Of a stretch of DNA of 5,459 nucleotides, positions 5,292-5,459 are shown piece after piece. Each line of letters begins with the position of its first letter. Within the stretch, counting starts at the first letter, position 1. The position numbers and the translations under genes were made by a program. The notes below the pieces were generated by a model. That model did no database searches. It had not been told where the DNA came from and saw only the letters and a program-made list of their open reading frames with translations. The DNA comes from a bacterium (GTDB lineage Bacteria; UBP14; UBA6098), in assembly GCA_030642425.1 (NCBI GenBank), contig DAOWNU010000162.1, positions 1 to 5,459 on the forward strand. Direction: 5' to 3'.

Positions 5292-5326
5292 CCTATTACC
5301 TATTACCTTTGACCTATTACCTTTTA
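5292..5326 (-). repeat. Five-unit heptamer array, inverted relative to 5110-5155
   Basis: The plus strand reads CCTATTA, CCTATTA, CCTTTGA, CCTATTA, CCTTTTA, five contiguous 7-bp units. On the minus strand these are TAAAAGG, TAATAGG, TCAAAGG, TAATAGG, TAATAGG, the same words as the left array. A 15-bp exact inverted match links the two arrays: 5130-5144 and 5312-5326. The arrays thus flank the REP-like hairpin in opposite orientations. Confidence 0.8.
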
Positions 5327-5459
5327 AACATTTGAGCTTTGACATTTGGATTTACTTAACATAAGTATCAAAAGTTTTTAAATACAAAAAAAAGATAGTA
5401 ATTTGAGATTGCTGAAAAAGGGTTTAACTTTCAATTTCGGTTATTTTATAGCTTTTTTC

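Larger units (their letters stand above)
5108..5459. other. Gene-free, repeat-rich and AT-rich right end
   Basis: No convincing gene in 352 bp. The left two thirds are the repeat assembly listed separately. TTTGACATTT occurs twice (5259-5268 and 5338-5347). From about 5345 the sequence becomes very AT-rich with an A-run near 5386-5393. The last bases are open on the plus strand from TTG 5403 (LRLLKKGLTFNFGYFIAFF), basic then hydrophobic, and could be the start of a membrane or exported protein. There is no ATG and no good ribosome site, so it is not called as a gene. Confidence 0.5.

Noticed and set aside
5110..5326. Possible CRISPR array
   Set aside because: Units are 7, 9 or 23 bp, directly adjacent without unique spacers, and partly inverted. 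No cas gene is present.
4604..5345. Minus-strand open frames across cdsA and the repeats, including one containing VIPAKAGIQ
   Set aside because: They run antisense to intact CdsA motifs or through the REP-like repeat, which is known to create false proteins.
5339..5365. TTGACA at 5339-5344 with CATAAG 15 bp later as a promoter for a gene beyond the window
   Set aside because: The -10 match is 4/6, the spacer is short and no firm gene follows. The TTGACA is part of a repeated TTTGACATTT.
5424..5459. Minus-strand gene end at the right edge (reads EKSYKITEIES then stop)
   Set aside because: Only 11 codons in AT-rich DNA with no terminator or motif; no way to tell it from chance.

Overview
The window reads as ordinary bacterial chromosome of medium GC, with a repeat-rich, AT-rich right end. 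The genes point to a Gram-negative-type bacterium without the MutH system: an endonuclease-type MutL, a lipoprotein signal with a Phe-Phe-Ser-Cys lipobox, a membrane-anchored periplasmic TPR protein, a CDP-diacylglycerol synthase and a BioY biotin-uptake component. No marker here fixes the phylum. The gene style resembles uncultured FCB-type or other candidate phyla, but that is only an impression.

Layout, left to right. (1) A leftward operon on the minus strand covers about 1-2519. A 179-residue single-pass membrane protein of unknown function comes first, then mutL (its TTG start overlaps the previous stop as TTGA), then a lipoprotein that runs off the left edge. (2) Head-to-head with that operon, and with no spacer, lies bioY on the plus strand. 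Its recognisable protein begins right at the start codon of the 179-residue gene, and it has no normal start codon there. The only standard in-frame start is an ATG at 2416, inside the opposite gene. (3) A convergent 256-bp spacer (3079-3334) holds a cluster of strong palindromes, two of them 18-bp perfect palindromes that differ by compensatory GG/CC changes. (4) A leftward unit carries tRNA-Arg(CCU) and, 15 bp after it, a TPR membrane protein; a -35/-10 pair and a long leader hairpin lie upstream. (5) Divergent from it is cdsA on the plus strand, which has no Shine-Dalgarno sequence. (6) From 5108 to 5459 there is no convincing gene. The stretch holds arrays of TAATAGG-type heptamers/nonamers in opposite orientations around a REP-like hairpin (the type that mistranslates as VIPAKAGIQ), then an AT-rich tail.

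The genes do not form one pathway. They are housekeeping functions: mismatch repair, biotin uptake, phospholipid synthesis, tRNA-Arg and envelope proteins. I found no defence system, phage, CRISPR array or biosynthetic cluster. The most unusual points are the missing bioY start at the head-to-head junction, the covarying palindromes, the inverted heptamer arrays, and the uncharacterised membrane protein coupled to mutL.
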